Source: Tropicimonas aquimaris (lineage in GTDB: Bacteria > Pseudomonadota > Alphaproteobacteria > Rhodobacterales > Rhodobacteraceae). Taken from it: a DNA stretch of 64,000 nucleotides. The notes under the pieces are model-generated. The model made no database searches, had not been told where the DNA came from, and saw only the letters and a program-made list of their open reading frames with translations. The stretch spans positions 248,001 through 312,000 of the forward strand of contig NZ_JBHTJT010000006.1 of NCBI RefSeq assembly GCF_042676185.1, in the 5' to 3' direction. Below, piece after piece: positions 8,781 through 17,981 of the stretch. Position numbers and translations under genes: made by a program. Each line of letters begins with the position of its first letter. Position 1 is the first letter of the stretch.

Positions 8781-9166
8781 GCCCCCGCCGCGCTTTCCTC
8801 GTTTACCTCGCCGGGCTTTGCGGCCTCGGTGTCGCTGGCGCGCTCGGCAGCCTGCGCTACTGCGCCCGCCGCAGCACCGCGACCGCCGCGCGCCTCGAAA
8901 GGCTCGACGTCGCGCTCGCGCGAATCCATGCGCCCCGGACCATCGGGCGCGCCTATCGGTCAGGCATGGACGAGCCGTCGCTGCTCGCCCAACTCGCGGA
9001 AAAGCCCGGCCTTGCCTCCGCCATGGAGATCGACTGCCCCGCAACGCGCGCCGTCGCGATCGCCGAGCAGATCCGAAACGACTTCCGGGACGGAGACGTG
9101 AGGATCGAAGGACGGTGGGTCGTCTCGCGCAGTGAATGCATCATCGCGGCCCTGCGCAGCGCCTGA
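8777..9166 (+). CDS. Small Tat-like accessory protein of the GMC oxidoreductase
   Basis: A 129-residue protein whose start overlaps the stop of the GMC gene (ATGA), which implies coupled synthesis. It opens MSPRRAFLVYLAGLCGLGVA, an RR-x-F-L motif before a hydrophobic stretch, resembling a twin-arginine signal. The C-terminal VRIEGRWVVSRSECIIAAL resembles the end of small subunits that accompany sugar or gluconate dehydrogenases. By analogy it may carry the flavin subunit across the membrane or tether it there. This pairing is inferred from position and motif only. Confidence 0.6.
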   Translation: MSPRRAFLVYLAGLCGLGVAGALGSLRYCARRSTATAARLERLDVALARIHAPRTIGRAYRSGMDEPSLLAQLAEKPGLASAMEIDCPATRAVAIAEQIRNDFRDGDVRIEGRWVVSRSECIIAALRSA

Positions 9167-9201
9167 CCTCCGACGGGGACGCGGGATCGCCGCGTCGGAT
9201 C

Positions 9202-9261
9202 GGGTATTTTCGCCAAGAAGAAACAGGGACGCGCGCGCCCATCTTCTTGGCACAAATACCC
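9202..9261. repeat. Intergenic inverted repeat with GGGTATTT core (copy A)
   Basis: GGGTATTTTCGCCAAGAA (from 9202) faces TTCTTGGCACAAATACCC (ending 9261). The two arms agree at 16 of 18 positions around a ~24-base spacer. It lies between the small accessory gene and the exosortase gene. The GGGTATTT and CCAAGAAGA words recur in copies at 37961 and 42762. It may act as a terminator or be a dispersed non-coding repeat. Confidence 0.65.
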
Positions 9262-9419
9262 AAAATCCCACCTTCCGACCCCACGCATGCGCCGGGACGG
9301 CCAGGCGCCGGTCACAGCTGCGACAGATCCCGCCGAAACGGGCGCCGGATTGTGGCCAACCCGCCGGTGCGATGGTATCGAGATGGAAACCTGCAGCATT
9401 TCGAGACCGGGCAGACTTC

Positions 9420-11039
9420 ATGAGCTTCGACAGTGTTTCGATTTCCCGGCCCACGGGCCTCGGGGGCTGGCTGACCGGCGGCACCGTGGTCTTTGCGTTG
9501 GCGGTGATGGCGGCGGGCTGGTTCTTTGCGCCCGGCCTCGAGACCCTTTTCGAGGCATGGCAGACGCCGGAATACAGCCACGGGCCGCTGATCCCGGTGA
9601 TCTCGGCCCTGCTCTTCCTTCGCCACCTGCGGGTAGTGCCCGTCCGCCCCGGCGCGATCCCGGGCCGCTGGCCAGGCGCTGTCGTGGTGGCCTTCGCGGT
9701 CCTGTTCGCCGCGGCGGGCCGGCTGGCCGGGATCGGAGAGATCGTCGCCTATTCGCTGATCCTCTGGGTCGCCGGGATCCTGCTGATCAGCTTCGGCTGG
9801 CGGCGCGGGGTGGAGTTCTGGCCCTCGGTCCTGCACCTCGTCTACATGCTGCCGCTGCCTGGCGTGCTCTATTACAAGCTCTCGGCCTTCCTGCAGCTGA
9901 TCTCCTCCGAGATCGGCGTCGACATCCTGCGGTTCCTGGGCGTCAGCGTCTTTCTGGAAGGCAACATCATCGATCTCGGCACGCTGCAGCTCCATGTCGC
10001 CGAGGCTTGCTCCGGGCTGCGCTACCTGTTCCCGATCCTGTCCTTCTCCTACGTCTTCGCGATCCTCTACACCGGGCCGAAATGGCACAAGGCGGTGCTG
10101 CTGCTGGCCGCCGCGCCGATCACCATGCTGATGAACTCGGTGCGGATCGCGGTGGCCGGGCTGATCGTGCAGCACTGGGGGCCGAGCCACCTCGAGGGTT
10201 TCTCTCATTTCTTCGAAGGCTGGGTGATCTTCGTCATTTCGGTCGCGCTGCTGTTCCTTCTGGCGCGGATGCTGATGCTGCTGTCGTTCCAAGGCGCGGG
10301 CGCGCGTCGCGAGGCGCTCGACCTGGACCTCGCCAACATCTGGCCGCAGGTCAACCGGCTGAAGCTGATCATGCCCTCGCCCTCCATGATCGCGGCCTTC
10401 CTGCTGCCGCTCGCCGGCGCGCTGACCTTTAAGTCCCTGCCCGAGCGCGGCGTGGGCGAGATCGAGCGGACGCCCTTCGCCCTGTTCCCGACCGAGCTCG
10501 GCGCCTGGCAATCCGGGCCGTCGATCGCGCTCGACGCACCGGTGGCGCGCAGGCTGGCGGCCGACGATTACCACTCGGTGAACCTTTACGGCGCGGACAG
10601 CCCGGCGGCGGTAAACTTCTTCTCCGCCTGGTATGCTGACCAGTCCAAGGGCGGCGTGCATTCGCCCGAGATCTGCCTGCCTGGATCGGGCTGGGAGATC
10701 GCCAGCCTGGAGCGGGTCGACATCGCACCTGAACTCGGCTGGGACGGCAGGTTCAACATCAACCGCGCGGTGATCCAGAAGGGCATGGTGCGGCAGGTCG
10801 TCTATTACTGGTTCGAGCAGCGCGGCCGGAAGGTCGCCTGGGATTTCGCGGCCAAGGCCTGGCTCGTGGTCGATGGCGTGCAGACGGGCCGCACCGACGG
10901 CGCGCTGGTGCGGCTGACGACGCCGGTGGTGCCGGGAGAGAGCGAAGCGACGGCCGAGGCGCGGCTGCGCTCGGTCACGCAAGAGCTGCTGCCCCTGTTG
11001 CCGATCTACCTGCCGGGGGATGCAGGCGCGCCGCGATGA
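9420..11039 (+). CDS. xrtD: Exosortase fused to an EpsI domain (XrtD type)
   Basis: A 539-residue polytopic membrane protein. Residues 1-300 are an exosortase: eight or so hydrophobic segments, catalytic Cys near 196 in EACSGLRYLF, Arg near 241 in NSVRIAVAG, and His near 262 in GFSHFFEGW. Exosortases cleave C-terminal PEP-CTERM-like sorting signals of secreted proteins. Residues 330-539 are an EpsI domain with the hallmark HSPEICLPGSGW near 415. This fusion matches the family I know as XrtD, which handles VPLPA-CTERM proteins in Rhodobacterales. The ATG at 9420 is chosen because upstream residues lack family similarity. The following sulfotransferase overlaps by four bases. Confidence 0.85.
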   Translation: MSFDSVSISRPTGLGGWLTGGTVVFALAVMAAGWFFAPGLETLFEAWQTPEYSHGPLIPVISALLFLRHLRVVPVRPGAIPGRWPGAVVVAFAVLFAAAGRLAGIGEIVAYSLILWVAGILLISFGWRRGVEFWPSVLHLVYMLPLPGVLYYKLSAFLQLISSEIGVDILRFLGVSVFLEGNIIDLGTLQLHVAEACSGLRYLFPILSFSYVFAILYTGPKWHKAVLLLAAAPITMLMNSVRIAVAGLIVQHWGPSHLEGFSHFFEGWVIFVISVALLFLLARMLMLLSFQGAGARREALDLDLANIWPQVNRLKLIMPSPSMIAAFLLPLAGALTFKSLPERGVGEIERTPFALFPTELGAWQSGPSIALDAPVARRLAADDYHSVNLYGADSPAAVNFFSAWYADQSKGGVHSPEICLPGSGWEIASLERVDIAPELGWDGRFNINRAVIQKGMVRQVVYYWFEQRGRKVAWDFAAKAWLVVDGVQTGRTDGALVRLTTPVVPGESEATAEARLRSVTQELLPLLPIYLPGDAGAPR

Positions 11040-11977
11040 CCCAGCTCTGCCTGCTCTACGGGGCGCTGCGGTCGGGCACCACGATGCTGCGGCTGATGCT
11101 CGACGGCCATCCCCGCCTGATCTGCCCGGGCGAAACGGATTTCCTGACCGATCACCTGCGCCCTGCCCCCGGCACGCCGAGCGGCTGGCGCTATGACCTC
11201 GAGGCGCTCGCCGCCGACCGGATCTTTCGCGCCTCTCCCGCAAACCTGCCCGATACCGACGAGGCCGAGGCCGCCTTTGCCGACATGTTCGCCGATCTGG
11301 CCGAAAGCGCCGGCGAGGACAGCACGCTGGTGCTCGTCGCCCATCGCGGGCTGGACCGGCTGCTCGACCTGCGGCCGCGGATGCCGGTGCTGCACCTGCT
11401 GCGCGATCCCCGCGACGTGGCGCGCTCCGCCGTTGGCATGGGCTGGGCCGGCAACAGCTATTACGGCGCCGAGACCTGGCTGAAGACCGAGGCCGCCTGG
11501 GAGGCGAGCCGGCAGCGACTTGCCTTGGGGCAGGTCCACACGCTGCGCTACGAGTCGCTGGTACACCAGCCGGAGGCGGAGCTTAGCCGGGTGATGGACT
11601 TCCTCGGACTGGACTATGACACCGGCCTTTTGACCTATGCCGAACATTCCACCTATAACCCGCCCGCCCCGGACCTGGCGGAGCAATGGCGGCAGCACCA
11701 GGACCAACGCGAACTCGGCCTGCTCGAGCCGCGTCTGGGGCGGCTGATGGAGGCGCGGGGCTATGCCGCCAGCGGCGCCCCCGCGATCACGCCAGGGCCG
11801 GGCCGACGGCTCGGGCTCTGGCTGCAGAACAAGCGCGGGGTCTGGGGCCACCGGATCGGCCGCTACGGCGTGATCGACCCGCTGCTGTTGGCCGCCGGTA
11901 CGCGGCTGCACCTGGCTCCGTTGGCGCGAGGCGCGCAGGCCCGTATCGACCGCAAGAAGATCGCGCGGCTGAAATAG
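11036..11977 (+). CDS. Sulfotransferase family protein (exosortase-linked)
   Basis: A 313-residue cytosolic protein of the P-loop-like sulfotransferase superfamily. LLYGALRSGTTMLRLMLDGH at the N-terminus forms the 5'-phosphosulfate loop for PAPS, and VLHLLRDPRDVARSAVG near 120-135 forms the 3'-phosphate-binding segment. Its ATG overlaps the exosortase stop. Sulfotransferases next to exosortase genes are thought to modify the polysaccharide or a lipid precursor; here two further sulfotransferases lie in the same locus. The acceptor is unknown. Confidence 0.85.
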   Translation: MTQLCLLYGALRSGTTMLRLMLDGHPRLICPGETDFLTDHLRPAPGTPSGWRYDLEALAADRIFRASPANLPDTDEAEAAFADMFADLAESAGEDSTLVLVAHRGLDRLLDLRPRMPVLHLLRDPRDVARSAVGMGWAGNSYYGAETWLKTEAAWEASRQRLALGQVHTLRYESLVHQPEAELSRVMDFLGLDYDTGLLTYAEHSTYNPPAPDLAEQWRQHQDQRELGLLEPRLGRLMEARGYAASGAPAITPGPGRRLGLWLQNKRGVWGHRIGRYGVIDPLLLAAGTRLHLAPLARGAQARIDRKKIARLK

Positions 11978-11996
11978 GCGCTGAGCTGTCGGCCTG

Positions 11997-13604
11997 TTAC
12001 GGCAGGCGCGGCTCCCTGCGGCGCATCACCGAGAGGTTCGCCTCCCGGTCCCGCAGCACCAGCTCGAAGGCCTCGGCAAAGCCGCCCGCGGCTTCAGGCC
12101 GGTCCACCCAGCCGCCGACGCCCTGCCAGTCGACGATAAAGTCGATCTCGCTCTCCACGACGTAGTTCAGCACATGGCCCTCGCGCTTGCGGGCCTCCAG
12201 CGCGGCGGGGTTCACCTTGCCGTCGAGGTTGATCGTGCGGTCGTGCCAATAGCCCAGCGTGCCGGTCTGCACCGCGCCGACCCAGGCCTGCTCCGGCACG
12301 TTCTCCGCGACCCAGTCAACCACCTGCTGGTGCCCCTCGCCGGGCGGGCGCGGCAAGAACGCGAGCCCCAGAAGCATGACGCAGAGCCCCAGCCCGCCCC
12401 CGGCGAGCAGCTGTCCCGGACGCGCCGGGCGGCGCAGAACGCGGCCAAGCTCGAGAGCGGCGGCCAGCGATGCGGCGATGAGCAGCGGGGCAAGCGGCGC
12501 GAGGTAGCGGCTCAGGAAATGCGGCGCACCGAACCAGAGCCCGTAATAGACGCAGAGCGCCGCGCCATAGGCGAGGCAGACCAGCGCGGCGATACGGGCG
12601 GGCGGGGTCATGTGGCGCAACATCCGCCAGAGGAAGGCAGCCAGAACCGCGGCCATCGCGATTGCGAAGAGCGGCAGGGTCAGCGCGGTGGCTTCCAACG
12701 ACAAGGGCACCGGGAGCATCGGGAAGGCGTGCTCGAAAAGCTTTGCGGGCAGCAGACCGGCGTTCTGGCCGAACTCGGCAGAGAGACGCTGCGCGGTGCC
12801 GCTGATCGGCACCAGCGCCCCGAAGCGGACAAGGTTGTTGAGGAGCCAGGGCGCGGCGACGGCCAGCGTCATCAGGCCGGCGGGCAGGATGCGGCGCGCG
12901 GTGACCTTCAGGCCGGTGGGCTGGCGGAACAGGCCGTCGGCAGCCCATGCGAGGTAGAGCGGGACGATCAGGAAGGCCGTGTCGTTCCGGGCTAGGAAGG
13001 TGAGGCCGCAGAGCGCCCCGAGCCCCAGCCGCGCCGCCGCGCCAGCCGAGGCGCCGCGCTCCAGCACCCGGAGGAACAGGAGCAGAGTGAGCAGCACCAT
13101 CAGGGTGACGAGCCCGGTCTCCAGCCCGTTCATCGAATGCCGCACCAGCAGCGGACCGAGGAACCACAGCAGCGCCACGGCCCAGGGCCAGACCGGCGCC
13201 GCATCGCGCGGGGCCAGAAGGCGGGCGGCGAACGCGCGGCTGGCGAAGGCCCCTGCGAAAGCGATTGCAGCATGCAGCAGGTGGATGCCTGTCAGCGCGG
13301 CGACCTTGTCGCCCCCTGTCAGCCGGAACGGGATCGCCGACAGGAAGGTCTGAAGCGGCTGCACCCCGTTGGTCGGGATCGTGCCCTCGGCCACGCTCAT
13401 CCCCAGCCCGAGCGCGATGTTCCGCGCCACGGTCAGCATCAGGTAGCCGTCCTCGGTCATGAAGAACGCGGTGAGCGCCGGGGGGCCGGCGAGCACGGGG
13501 CAGAGCCGATAGAGCGTGCCGAGCGCCAGCAAAAGCCCGACCGCAAGGATCAGGCCGTCGCCCGGCCGGGTCGCGGCGGTGCCTCCCGCCCCGGGCTGGC
13601 TCAT
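11997..13604 (-). CDS. GT-C type membrane glycosyltransferase (GT39/ArnT-like)
   Basis: A 535-residue protein with roughly ten to twelve hydrophobic segments. The first periplasmic loop carries FMTEDGYLMLTVARNIALGLG, of which the acidic ED/ARN pattern is typical of GT-C enzymes that use polyprenyl-phosphate sugars. A soluble C-terminal part (about 420-535) follows the last membrane segment. Its start overlaps the stop of the TPR lipoprotein gene by four bases, so the two and the sugar transferase upstream form one leftward operon. It probably adds a sugar on the periplasmic side; the sugar is not known. Confidence 0.7.
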   Translation of the reverse strand: MSQPGAGGTAATRPGDGLILAVGLLLALGTLYRLCPVLAGPPALTAFFMTEDGYLMLTVARNIALGLGMSVAEGTIPTNGVQPLQTFLSAIPFRLTGGDKVAALTGIHLLHAAIAFAGAFASRAFAARLLAPRDAAPVWPWAVALLWFLGPLLVRHSMNGLETGLVTLMVLLTLLLFLRVLERGASAGAAARLGLGALCGLTFLARNDTAFLIVPLYLAWAADGLFRQPTGLKVTARRILPAGLMTLAVAAPWLLNNLVRFGALVPISGTAQRLSAEFGQNAGLLPAKLFEHAFPMLPVPLSLEATALTLPLFAIAMAAVLAAFLWRMLRHMTPPARIAALVCLAYGAALCVYYGLWFGAPHFLSRYLAPLAPLLIAASLAAALELGRVLRRPARPGQLLAGGGLGLCVMLLGLAFLPRPPGEGHQQVVDWVAENVPEQAWVGAVQTGTLGYWHDRTINLDGKVNPAALEARKREGHVLNYVVESEIDFIVDWQGVGGWVDRPEAAGGFAEAFELVLRDREANLSVMRRREPRLP

Positions 13605-16084
13605 TGCGGGCTGGGCGCGAGCGGCTCCCCGGCCTCGATCCGCGCGATCTCGGAGGCGAGCGTCTCGCGGTCGGCCTCGGACAGCATGCTAATGTCCAGC
13701 GCCTCGACGGCCCGGAAGCGCTCCAGCGCCTCGGAATCGCGGCCGATCCGGGCCAGCACGTAGGCGTAATGGAACTGGACCACCGGGTGCCGGGGCATTC
13801 CCTCGGCGGCATAGGCAAGGTGGCGTTCGGCCTCCTCGTAGCGGCCGAGTCGGGCCGCGATCCACCCGTAGGTGTCGCGCAGCGGCGGCGCCTCGGCGTC
13901 CTGAAGGCGGCGGCTGATGCGATAGGCGCGTTCCAAAGTCGCCTGGTCGTCGCGATAGATCGACAGCAGGCTGGCAAGGTTGTTGGCGACGAAGGCGGCG
14001 TTGCTGTTGCGGGCATAGAGCGTCTCGTAGATCGCGATTGCGCCGTCGATATCGCCCTCGGCCTCGAGCCGTCCGGCCTTGGTGAACAGCAGGTTCGCCC
14101 CCTCCGGCACCGCTTCGAGCCCGCGGTCGAGCACCTCGGCAGCGGCTTCCCGGTCGCCCTGCAGCAGTTCCAGCCGCATCCGGGCGAGCCAGAGCGTCTC
14201 CGATTGCGGGGCCTCGGCGAGCATCGCGTCGAGCGCCGCGGCGGCGGCGGCGTGATCGCCCTCGGCGGAGGTAACGGCCACGTCGAGCAGCCGCAGAATG
14301 GGAAGATCCGGGGCCTTCTCTTGCGCTTCCGTCAACCGCGCCCGCGCGCCTTCGAGGTCGCCCTGATCGACCAGCCCGCGGATGATCGCGATGTCGGCTG
14401 CGATGCCGGCATCCTCGGCGCGGGACAGACCGTCGAGGAAGGCAAAGAGATCCTCCTCGCGATCCTGCGCCGAGAGGATCTGCGCGCGGAGCGTGTTCAT
14501 CGCCGGTGCGGCGGTCGGGTCCTGCCCAACGGCGGCGAGTTCCTCCAGCTTGGTCGCGACCTGCTCGGCCCGGCCCCAATCGTCGCGCAGCACCATCAGC
14601 CGGCCCAGCTCGGAATAGAGCGCCACGTTCTCCCGGTGCAGCCGCAGCGCATCCATCAGCACTTCCTCGGCCGGGTTGTAGCGCCCGTCGGCGATCAGCA
14701 TCCCGGCATAGCGCAGGGTCTCGGCCGGGGCGCTGCCGGAGAGCTCCACCGCCTTGGCAAGCATCTCGCGCTTGAGGTCGGTCTCGCCGGCCCGTTCGTG
14801 GGCGGCGGCCATCAGGGTCATGATCGCCGGGTCCTGCGGGCTTTCGCGCAGCGCGGTCCGCAGGTCGACGATCGCGTCCTCGACGCGGTCCTCGTCGATG
14901 AACCAGGTCGCCCGCATCTTGAGCGCCTCGGTCCGGGTGGGGTCGTCGCGCAGCGCCGCCTCGACGAGCTCCCGGGCGGCATCCGACTCGCCCTGCTCCA
15001 GCAGCATCCGCGCCAGATCCACCCGGATGCTGGCGACTTCCTGCGGCTTCTGCTCTTCCTTCGGCAGGGCGGCGGCCTCGTCGAGCAGCGCCCGCATGTC
15101 GGCAATCGCGTCGGCCTGACGCTCGGTCTGGTACTTCAGCGTGGCCAGCATCGCCCGGTAAGACAGGTTGTTCGCGTCCCCCTGCCCGGCCAGCCGCTCC
15201 AGCTCCGCCTCGGCGGCGGCGGCGCCCTGGTGTTCGCGCAGGAACGCCACGAGGGTTCGCTGGGTTTCCAGGTCCTCGGGCGCCTCCGCGGCCTCGACAC
15301 GCAGCAGCGCCTCGGCCGAGGCGATATCGCCCTCCAGAACGTACCATTGTGCCAGCATCTGGGGCAGCGCCTCCTCCTCGGGGAAGCGCGCAACCATGTC
15401 CTCCAGAAGCGCCGTGACCTCCGGGTTGCGTCCGACCTGTTCGAGCGCGCGCAGGCGGATGTCGTAGAACTCGTACTTCTCGGGCGCATTGGCGATGCCG
15501 GCATCGGCAAGCGCGATCACCTCGTTCCAGGCCTCGCGCTGCACGGCGTCGAACACCGCGATGCGGCGGGCATGGACCAGCCCGGGGTTCTCCTCCACCA
15601 GCCGGCGCGCCTTGCCAGCGGCGGCGTCGCGACCGACCCGGTCGGAGGATTGGAGGGCATCCCGATAGGCCAGCGAGGCCGAAACGGCCTCGGTCCTGGG
15701 CGAGGCGGCTCCCAGTTCGATCGCCTTGTCCACGCTGCGCCGCGCGGTCGCGATGTCGCCCGAGTCGAGCGCCAGTTCCGCCAGCCGGATCCGCCCCTCG
15801 GCGAAGTCGGGATCGTATTCCACCATGCGCAGGTAATAGCTCGCCGCGCGGTCGAACCGGTCCTGGTCGGCCAGCAATTCGGCAAAGGCGATTCCGGCGC
15901 CGCGGTGATCGGGCACGAGTTGCAGCGCATTGCGGAATTCCAGCGAGGCACGCTGGTCGTCCCCCTCTTCGAGAAAGGCAATCCCGGCCTCGTAATGCGC
16001 CTCTGCCCGTTCCTCGGCGCTGTCACAGGCGGATAGAAGCAGGGTGGCCGCGAGAATGGCTGCGGTCGTCAAGCGATGTTTCAC
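13601..16084 (-). CDS. TPR-repeat lipoprotein of the exosortase/EPS system (PrsT-like)
   Basis: An 827-residue lipoprotein with many tetratricopeptide units (for example AHYEAGIAFLEEGDDQRASL and FVANNLASLL). The GTG at 16084 is taken as start because it gives VKHRLTTAAILAATLLLSAC, a signal peptide with the lipobox cysteine at residue 20. Longer readings would hide it. Large TPR lipoproteins of this kind (PrsT) are standard members of exosortase and exopolysaccharide loci and probably scaffold the secretion machinery at the outer or inner membrane. Middle gene of a leftward three-gene operon. Confidence 0.85.
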   Translation of the reverse strand: MKHRLTTAAILAATLLLSACDSAEERAEAHYEAGIAFLEEGDDQRASLEFRNALQLVPDHRGAGIAFAELLADQDRFDRAASYYLRMVEYDPDFAEGRIRLAELALDSGDIATARRSVDKAIELGAASPRTEAVSASLAYRDALQSSDRVGRDAAAGKARRLVEENPGLVHARRIAVFDAVQREAWNEVIALADAGIANAPEKYEFYDIRLRALEQVGRNPEVTALLEDMVARFPEEEALPQMLAQWYVLEGDIASAEALLRVEAAEAPEDLETQRTLVAFLREHQGAAAAEAELERLAGQGDANNLSYRAMLATLKYQTERQADAIADMRALLDEAAALPKEEQKPQEVASIRVDLARMLLEQGESDAARELVEAALRDDPTRTEALKMRATWFIDEDRVEDAIVDLRTALRESPQDPAIMTLMAAAHERAGETDLKREMLAKAVELSGSAPAETLRYAGMLIADGRYNPAEEVLMDALRLHRENVALYSELGRLMVLRDDWGRAEQVATKLEELAAVGQDPTAAPAMNTLRAQILSAQDREEDLFAFLDGLSRAEDAGIAADIAIIRGLVDQGDLEGARARLTEAQEKAPDLPILRLLDVAVTSAEGDHAAAAAALDAMLAEAPQSETLWLARMRLELLQGDREAAAEVLDRGLEAVPEGANLLFTKAGRLEAEGDIDGAIAIYETLYARNSNAAFVANNLASLLSIYRDDQATLERAYRISRRLQDAEAPPLRDTYGWIAARLGRYEEAERHLAYAAEGMPRHPVVQFHYAYVLARIGRDSEALERFRAVEALDISMLSEADRETLASEIARIEAGEPLAPSPQ

Positions 16085-16127
16085 GAAATCCCCCGGTGTT
16101 TTCGAGCCCTGCGCATCGCGCGGCAGG

Positions 16128-16817
16128 TTATACACCCGTGCCGCGCAACACCACACCAACGGTCCGCATCAGCAACCGCAGATCGTTCTTCAGGCCGAGC
16201 GAAAGTTCGTAGCTGGCGTCGTAGCCGGCACGGTCGGCAAAGGTGCTGCCGTGGCGGTCGGCGACCTGCCAAGGCCCGGTGATGCCGGGCCGCATGCGGA
16301 AATAGGCGGTGCCGGGATAGATCGGCGCCTGCTCCACCATCATCGGGCGCGGGCCGACCAGCGCCATGTCCCCGCGCAGCACGTTCCAGAGCTGCGGCAG
16401 CTCGTCGAGCGAGCAGCGGCGCAGGATACGGCCGATACGGGTCACCCGAGGGTCGTCGATCAGCTTCTGGGACCGGTCCCACTGCAGCCGGGCCGCAGGG
16501 TTGGCCGCGAGATGGGCCTCGAGAATCGCATCGGCATCCACGACCATCGTGCGCAGCTTGAGCATGCGGAAGGCCGAACCGTCGCGCGCCACCCGCTCCT
16601 GCCAGTAGAAAGCAGGTCCGTGGGAGAATACGCGGACGAGGATTGCCAGAAGCCCGACAAGGGACAGGACAAGGGGGGCGCTCAGAAGGACCAGAGCCAG
16701 ATCGACAGACCGCTTTCCGTAGCGCCTGTAGAATCTGTGGTGCCACCGCGATGAGGTCAGAACGGACAGGCTGTCTGCGGGAACCTGATCGATAAACCTG
16801 CGCGAAACAAATGACAT
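16128..16817 (-). CDS. Initiating sugar transferase (ExoY/WbaP C-terminal type)
   Basis: A 229-residue bacterial sugar transferase that loads the first sugar-phosphate onto undecaprenyl phosphate, starting the repeat unit. One membrane segment lies near 38-62 (KRSVDLALVLLSAPLVLSLV). The catalytic module follows: FRMLKLRTMVVDAD, DPRVTRIGRILRRCSLDELP, LWNVLRGDMALVGPRP and RPGITGPWQV. The ATG at 16817 is preferred over the GTG three bases earlier because of AGG spacing. First gene of the leftward operon with the TPR lipoprotein (43-base gap). Only one such initiator is seen in the locus. Confidence 0.92.
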   Translation of the reverse strand: MSFVSRRFIDQVPADSLSVLTSSRWHHRFYRRYGKRSVDLALVLLSAPLVLSLVGLLAILVRVFSHGPAFYWQERVARDGSAFRMLKLRTMVVDADAILEAHLAANPAARLQWDRSQKLIDDPRVTRIGRILRRCSLDELPQLWNVLRGDMALVGPRPMMVEQAPIYPGTAYFRMRPGITGPWQVADRHGSTFADRAGYDASYELSLGLKNDLRLLMRTVGVVLRGTGV

Positions 16818-17131
16818 CACAAAATACCTGCTCTCATGGAGAGTATCCCTCTTCTTGTTGGGACCATAGACAGTTGAAACGCGATGAACCAGTCAATTTC
16901 GCAAGAGTATTAAGCTTCTGCCGGGCAGGGTACCGCCACGATACCGAGATAGGCGTTAACACTGGTGCCAGCGCAGGGATTGTGCGAGGTTCCGGCGCCG
17001 GGACCATGGATCATCCGTTTTGTGTCGGCGGTCGAATCGAAGTACGCAGATATTACCGCCCTGTGTGATCTCAGCGCCGGGCAGCACCAGGTCGCGCAAG
17101 CAAGACGCGACGCGATGGAGGCACGTCGACA
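16818..17131. promoter_or_regulatory. Divergent control region of the EPS operons
   Basis: A 314-base, relatively AT-rich gap separates the leftward initiating-transferase operon from the rightward ATPase-Wzz-kinase operon. It must hold both promoters. I could not fix -35/-10 boxes with confidence. The short direct word GATACCGAG/GGTACCGCC near 16930-16950 is not convincing as an operator. Confidence 0.5.
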
Positions 17132-17980
17132 ATGTCGCAGGACATGTATGCAGGCTTCTTCGGGCTCGCGCGGCGCCCCTTCACGCTGGTGCCCGATCCG
17201 GAGTTCCTGTTCTGGTCAGCGCAACATCGCCGCGCCTTTGCCGTGCTGGAATTCGGCGTCCTCTCGCGAGCCCCCATCACACTGATCACGGGCGACGTGG
17301 GCGCCGGCAAGACAACGCTCCTGCATGCGCTGATGGGACGGCTGACCGGCGAGCTGCGGGTCGGCATGGTCTCGAACGCCCAGGGCGACCGGGGCGAGCT
17401 GCTGCAATGGTCGATGAATGCCCTCGGCATGGAGATCGACCGGAACGAGACCTATGTGCAGATGTTCCGCCGCCTGCAGGACATGCTGGTGGCCGATTAC
17501 GCCGCCGGCCGGCGCGTGGTGCTGATCTTCGACGAGGCGCAGAACCTCAGCAAGAAGGGGCTCGAGGAACTCCGGATGCTGACCAACATCAATTCCAACA
17601 AGGACGAGCTGCTCCAGCTCATCCTGGTCGGCCAGCCGGAACTGCGCGAGGTCGTGCTATCGCCCGACATGCAGCAGATGGCGCAGCGCGTCGCGGCGAG
17701 CTTCCACCTGGAGAGGCTGGACGCCGAGGCCACCACCCAGTTCATCGGCCACCGCCTGCGCACCGCGGGCGGCACCGGCGCGGAGATTTCCGAGGCCGCG
17801 ACCGGCCTTGTCCACGAGGCGACGGACGGCATTCCGCGGCTGATCAACCAGCTTTGCGACCTCTGCATGCTTTATGCCTGGAGCGACGGGTTGAAGGTGG
17901 TGGACGAAGACGTCGTGTTGCGGGTGATCGAGGACGGCGTCTTCTTTGGCGGCGGCACCCTGGAGCGCAAGAGGGCCTGA
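17132..17980 (+). CDS. ExeA-like secretion ATPase of the exosortase locus
   Basis: A 282-residue AAA ATPase close to the PEP-CTERM-locus ATPase subfamily. It opens MSQDMYAGFFGLARRPF, the usual N-terminus. Walker A is GDVGAGKTT (about 54-62) and Walker B is VVLIFDEAQNL (about 129-139); a sensor region lies around LILVGQPEL. It is cytosolic and probably energises assembly or secretion of the polysaccharide machinery. The GTP/ATP-binding lid region ends with TDGIPRLINQLCDLCM. It is one base from the Wzz gene start, so it leads a rightward operon. Confidence 0.88.
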   Translation: MSQDMYAGFFGLARRPFTLVPDPEFLFWSAQHRRAFAVLEFGVLSRAPITLITGDVGAGKTTLLHALMGRLTGELRVGMVSNAQGDRGELLQWSMNALGMEIDRNETYVQMFRRLQDMLVADYAAGRRVVLIFDEAQNLSKKGLEELRMLTNINSNKDELLQLILVGQPELREVVLSPDMQQMAQRVAASFHLERLDAEATTQFIGHRLRTAGGTGAEISEAATGLVHEATDGIPRLINQLCDLCMLYAWSDGLKVVDEDVVLRVIEDGVFFGGGTLERKRA

Positions 17981-17981
17981 G

